From assembly GCA_000783305.1 (NCBI GenBank), contig JROE01000006.1, positions 1-64,000 of the forward strand: DNA of 64,000 bases, given 5' to 3'. The position numbers and the translations under genes were made by a program. Shown here piece by piece: positions 62,503-64,000 of the stretch. The notes below the pieces were generated by a model that saw only the letters and a list, made by a program, of their open reading frames with translations, had not been told where the DNA came from and searched no databases. This stretch comes from Sphingobacteriaceae bacterium DW12 (GTDB taxonomy: Bacteria; Bacteroidota; Bacteroidia; Sphingobacteriales; Sphingobacteriaceae). Numbering within the stretch: the first letter of the stretch is position 1; each line of letters opens with the position of its first letter.

Positions 62503-63310
62503 TCGACTTTTCTTAACTGTATTATTTTCATGGGGCACAATAGCCGCTTTTGCTGCGCAAGTAGACACGTTGAGTGTTTGGAGTCCAAAGATGAAGAAAG
62601 AAATCAAAACAGTGGTAATCTTGCCAGACAATCACAGCAAGCTACAGGCAATGCCAGCGCTCTATTTGTTGCATGGATATTCTGGGAATTATGGCGACTG
62701 GGTCAACAAAGTACCCCATCTCAAAGAGCTGGTTGACCGATATCAATATATGGTTGTATGTCCAGATGGTGGATTTGATAGTTGGTATTGGGATAGTGAA
62801 AATGAACCTGCTTATCAGTATGAGACCTTTGTTTCCCAAGAGTTGGTAAAAGAAATCGATCAAAAATACAACACTATTAAAGGCCGAGAGGGGAGAGGTA
62901 TTACAGGATTGAGCATGGGTGGACACGGGGCCTTATCATTGGCGTTTAAGCATCAAGATGTATATGGTGCCGCTGGGAGCACCTCCGGTGGGGTAGATAT
63001 TCTTCCATTTCCTAATAATTGGAGTATTACCAAACGAATTGGAAGTCGCTCTGCAGATCCAGAAGCTTGGAGAAAGCGGTCCGTGATAGAAATGACTCAT
63101 CTCCTTATTCCTGGAAATCTCAAACTCTTCATCGACTGTGGATATGATGATTTTTTCTATCCCGTAAATATCAAACTACATGAAAAATTGCAGTACTTGA
63201 ATATCGATCACCATTTTTTGACTTTTCCAGGTAAGCATGATTGGAATTATTGGGGACAATCGATAGATTTTCAAATGGCATTTTTTAATCAATTTTTTGG
63301 GAAAAAGTAG
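62486..63310 (+). CDS. Secreted alpha/beta-hydrolase (FrmB/EstA-like esterase)
   Basis: A 274-residue esterase. A signal peptide (to AFAAQ) is followed by the pattern of the antigen-85 / S-formylglutathione-hydrolase-like group: LYLLHGYSGNYGDWVNKVP, the nucleophile elbow GLSMGGHGA, the acid in DCGYDDFF and His in FPGKHDWNYW. Secreted members often act as feruloyl or acetyl esterases on plant polysaccharides. It overlaps the previous gene by 17 bases. Confidence 0.9.
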   Translation: MIKPINRLFLTVLFSWGTIAAFAAQVDTLSVWSPKMKKEIKTVVILPDNHSKLQAMPALYLLHGYSGNYGDWVNKVPHLKELVDRYQYMVVCPDGGFDSWYWDSENEPAYQYETFVSQELVKEIDQKYNTIKGREGRGITGLSMGGHGALSLAFKHQDVYGAAGSTSGGVDILPFPNNWSITKRIGSRSADPEAWRKRSVIEMTHLLIPGNLKLFIDCGYDDFFYPVNIKLHEKLQYLNIDHHFLTFPGKHDWNYWGQSIDFQMAFFNQFFGKK

Positions 63311-63408
63311 TTAATCTGTCTTTTTTGAATAAATTATTTGCTTTACTGAATAATAATGGTGAAATTAGCTTTTGCAGAACCATACTAATTACATTATAAA
63401 CTTAAAGC

Positions 63409-63444
63409 AAAACCGCCCTCGTGTAGTCGAGAGCGGTTTTTTTT
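63409..63444 (+). terminator. Terminator after the esterase gene
   Basis: AAAACCGC and GCGGTTTT (63409-63416, 63433-63440) enclose a CTCG/CGAG stem and are followed by eight T. It cleanly ends the 61594-63310 operon. Confidence 0.85.
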
Positions 63445-63569
63445 ATAATGTTGTATCCCATAGTTGAGATACCCTCATTTATCTAAAGAAATCAATATGT
63501 TAAATTAACCATTAAGCCACCTCATCTCCTTTTTTTATTCTATTTTTATCGGCTGTTAAATAAAGCAAT

Positions 63570-64000
63570 ATGGTTATTAGACCTTTACTACTATTACTAC
63601 TTTTGTCTATTCTTAATGTATGTACCGCACAGACCAACTACACGGTAAGTGGATACGTCAGAGATGGTGCTACCGGAGAAACATTAATCGGCGCTATCAT
63701 TCAAGGAGAAGATCCAACCCAACTCACCCGCACTAATAATTATGGATACTACTCATTGACTTTGCCGTCTGGCACACATAAGTTGACGTATCGTTATGTC
63801 GGCTATACGAGCAATTACATCAATTTGACTATTGTCGATAATGTAAAACAAAATGTGGAGCTTATCTCCGATCAAAACCAATTGGAGGAAGTGGTCGTAT
63901 CCTCGCAAAAGAAAAGCAATAATGTGAAGAGCGCCCAAATGGGAAGTTTTAAATTCAACGCATCTGAGGTGAAAAATATCCCTGTAGTATTTGGTGAACG
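63570..64000 (+). CDS. TonB-dependent receptor, partial (5' end)
   Basis: The open frame runs off the window after 143 codons. A signal peptide (MVIRPLLLLLLLSILNVCTAQ) leads a carboxypeptidase-regulatory-like domain (SGYVRDGATGETLIGAIIQ, NNYGYYSLTLPSG, YRYVGYTSN) and then a TonB-box/plug beginning LEEVVVSSQKK with NIPVVFGE. This is the start of a TonB-linked outer-membrane receptor of the non-SusC class. Substrate unknown. Confidence 0.88.
   Translation, partial: MVIRPLLLLLLLSILNVCTAQTNYTVSGYVRDGATGETLIGAIIQGEDPTQLTRTNNYGYYSLTLPSGTHKLTYRYVGYTSNYINLTIVDNVKQNVELISDQNQLEEVVVSSQKKSNNVKSAQMGSFKFNASEVKNIPVVFGE

Noticed and set aside
1-64000. tRNA, rRNA, CRISPR, insertion sequences or prophage
   Set aside because: I found no cloverleaf-like segments, spaced repeats, transposase or phage motifs in the gaps; a covariance search would be decisive.

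Overview
The window looks like chromosome of a Bacteroidota bacterium, most likely a member of the Sphingobacteriaceae (Sphingobacterium/Pedobacter-like). The signs are a SusC/SusD pair, DUF2851, DUF4199 and PspC proteins of the Bacteroidota type, a TonB-linked receptor with an N-terminal carboxypeptidase-regulatory-like domain, weak AT-rich ribosome-binding regions, and several promoters of the Bacteroidota form TTG-N18-20-TAnnTTTG. I see no rRNA, tRNA, CRISPR array, transposase or prophage gene. The species assignment is inference from family memory, not from a search.

Layout. 1-16.8 kb is mostly housekeeping: prmC and ribD diverge from very tight promoters; then DUF2851 and PspC proteins, an ankyrin protein, a gene-poor stretch with a strong small-RNA candidate (4655-4728), ubiX, a dihydroorotase homologue without its metal ligands, a hypothetical/DUF4199/two-glycosyltransferase run, a PhnP-like hydrolase, a 50-residue membrane protein, ispD and queA, a MacB-like permease, a DUF2306 protein and a YARHG lipoprotein. 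17-24.9 kb is a glycogen locus (GH31 glucosidase, glgB, glgA, glgC) ending in a frameshifted gene. 25-31.9 kb holds an aminotransferase, an SBF-type transporter behind a possible CRP/FNR box, a CDF metal transporter, lepA, folD and a repetitive lipoprotein. 31.9-41 kb is a probable copper/efflux island: a small HMA protein, copA, and a tripartite RND system headed by a small cysteine-containing protein. 41-49.8 kb is a compact polysaccharide utilisation locus (susC-susD-GH16) with a divergent SusR-like membrane regulator. 50-57.6 kb contains ispE, a LOG protein paired with an ATP-cone/nuclease protein, a DUF2892 protein, an Lrp regulator with an EamA exporter, a CocE-type peptidase/acylase and a FUSC fragment-like protein. 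57.8-64 kb has a GlcD/GlcF fusion dehydrogenase, a lipoprotein, a predicted beta-propeller, an esterase and the start of a TonB-dependent receptor.

How the parts work together. GlgC makes ADP-glucose, GlgA polymerises it and GlgB branches it; the unsignalled GH31 enzyme probably trims internal alpha-glucans. The PUL would bind and import a beta-glucan, probably laminarin-like, cut by the secreted GH16 enzyme, with the divergent regulator sensing the sugar. CopA, the HMA chaperone and the RND pump would remove copper or another toxic solute. The Lrp protein probably controls itself and the EamA exporter through operators spaced exactly 31 bp apart.

Most worth a second look: the Lrp operator array (54815-54887), the LOG plus ATP-cone nuclease pair (51055-52654), the small-RNA candidate (4655-4728), the nested inverted repeats between glgB and glgA, the 72-nt imperfect palindrome at 41147-41218, and the metal-ligand-free dihydroorotase.
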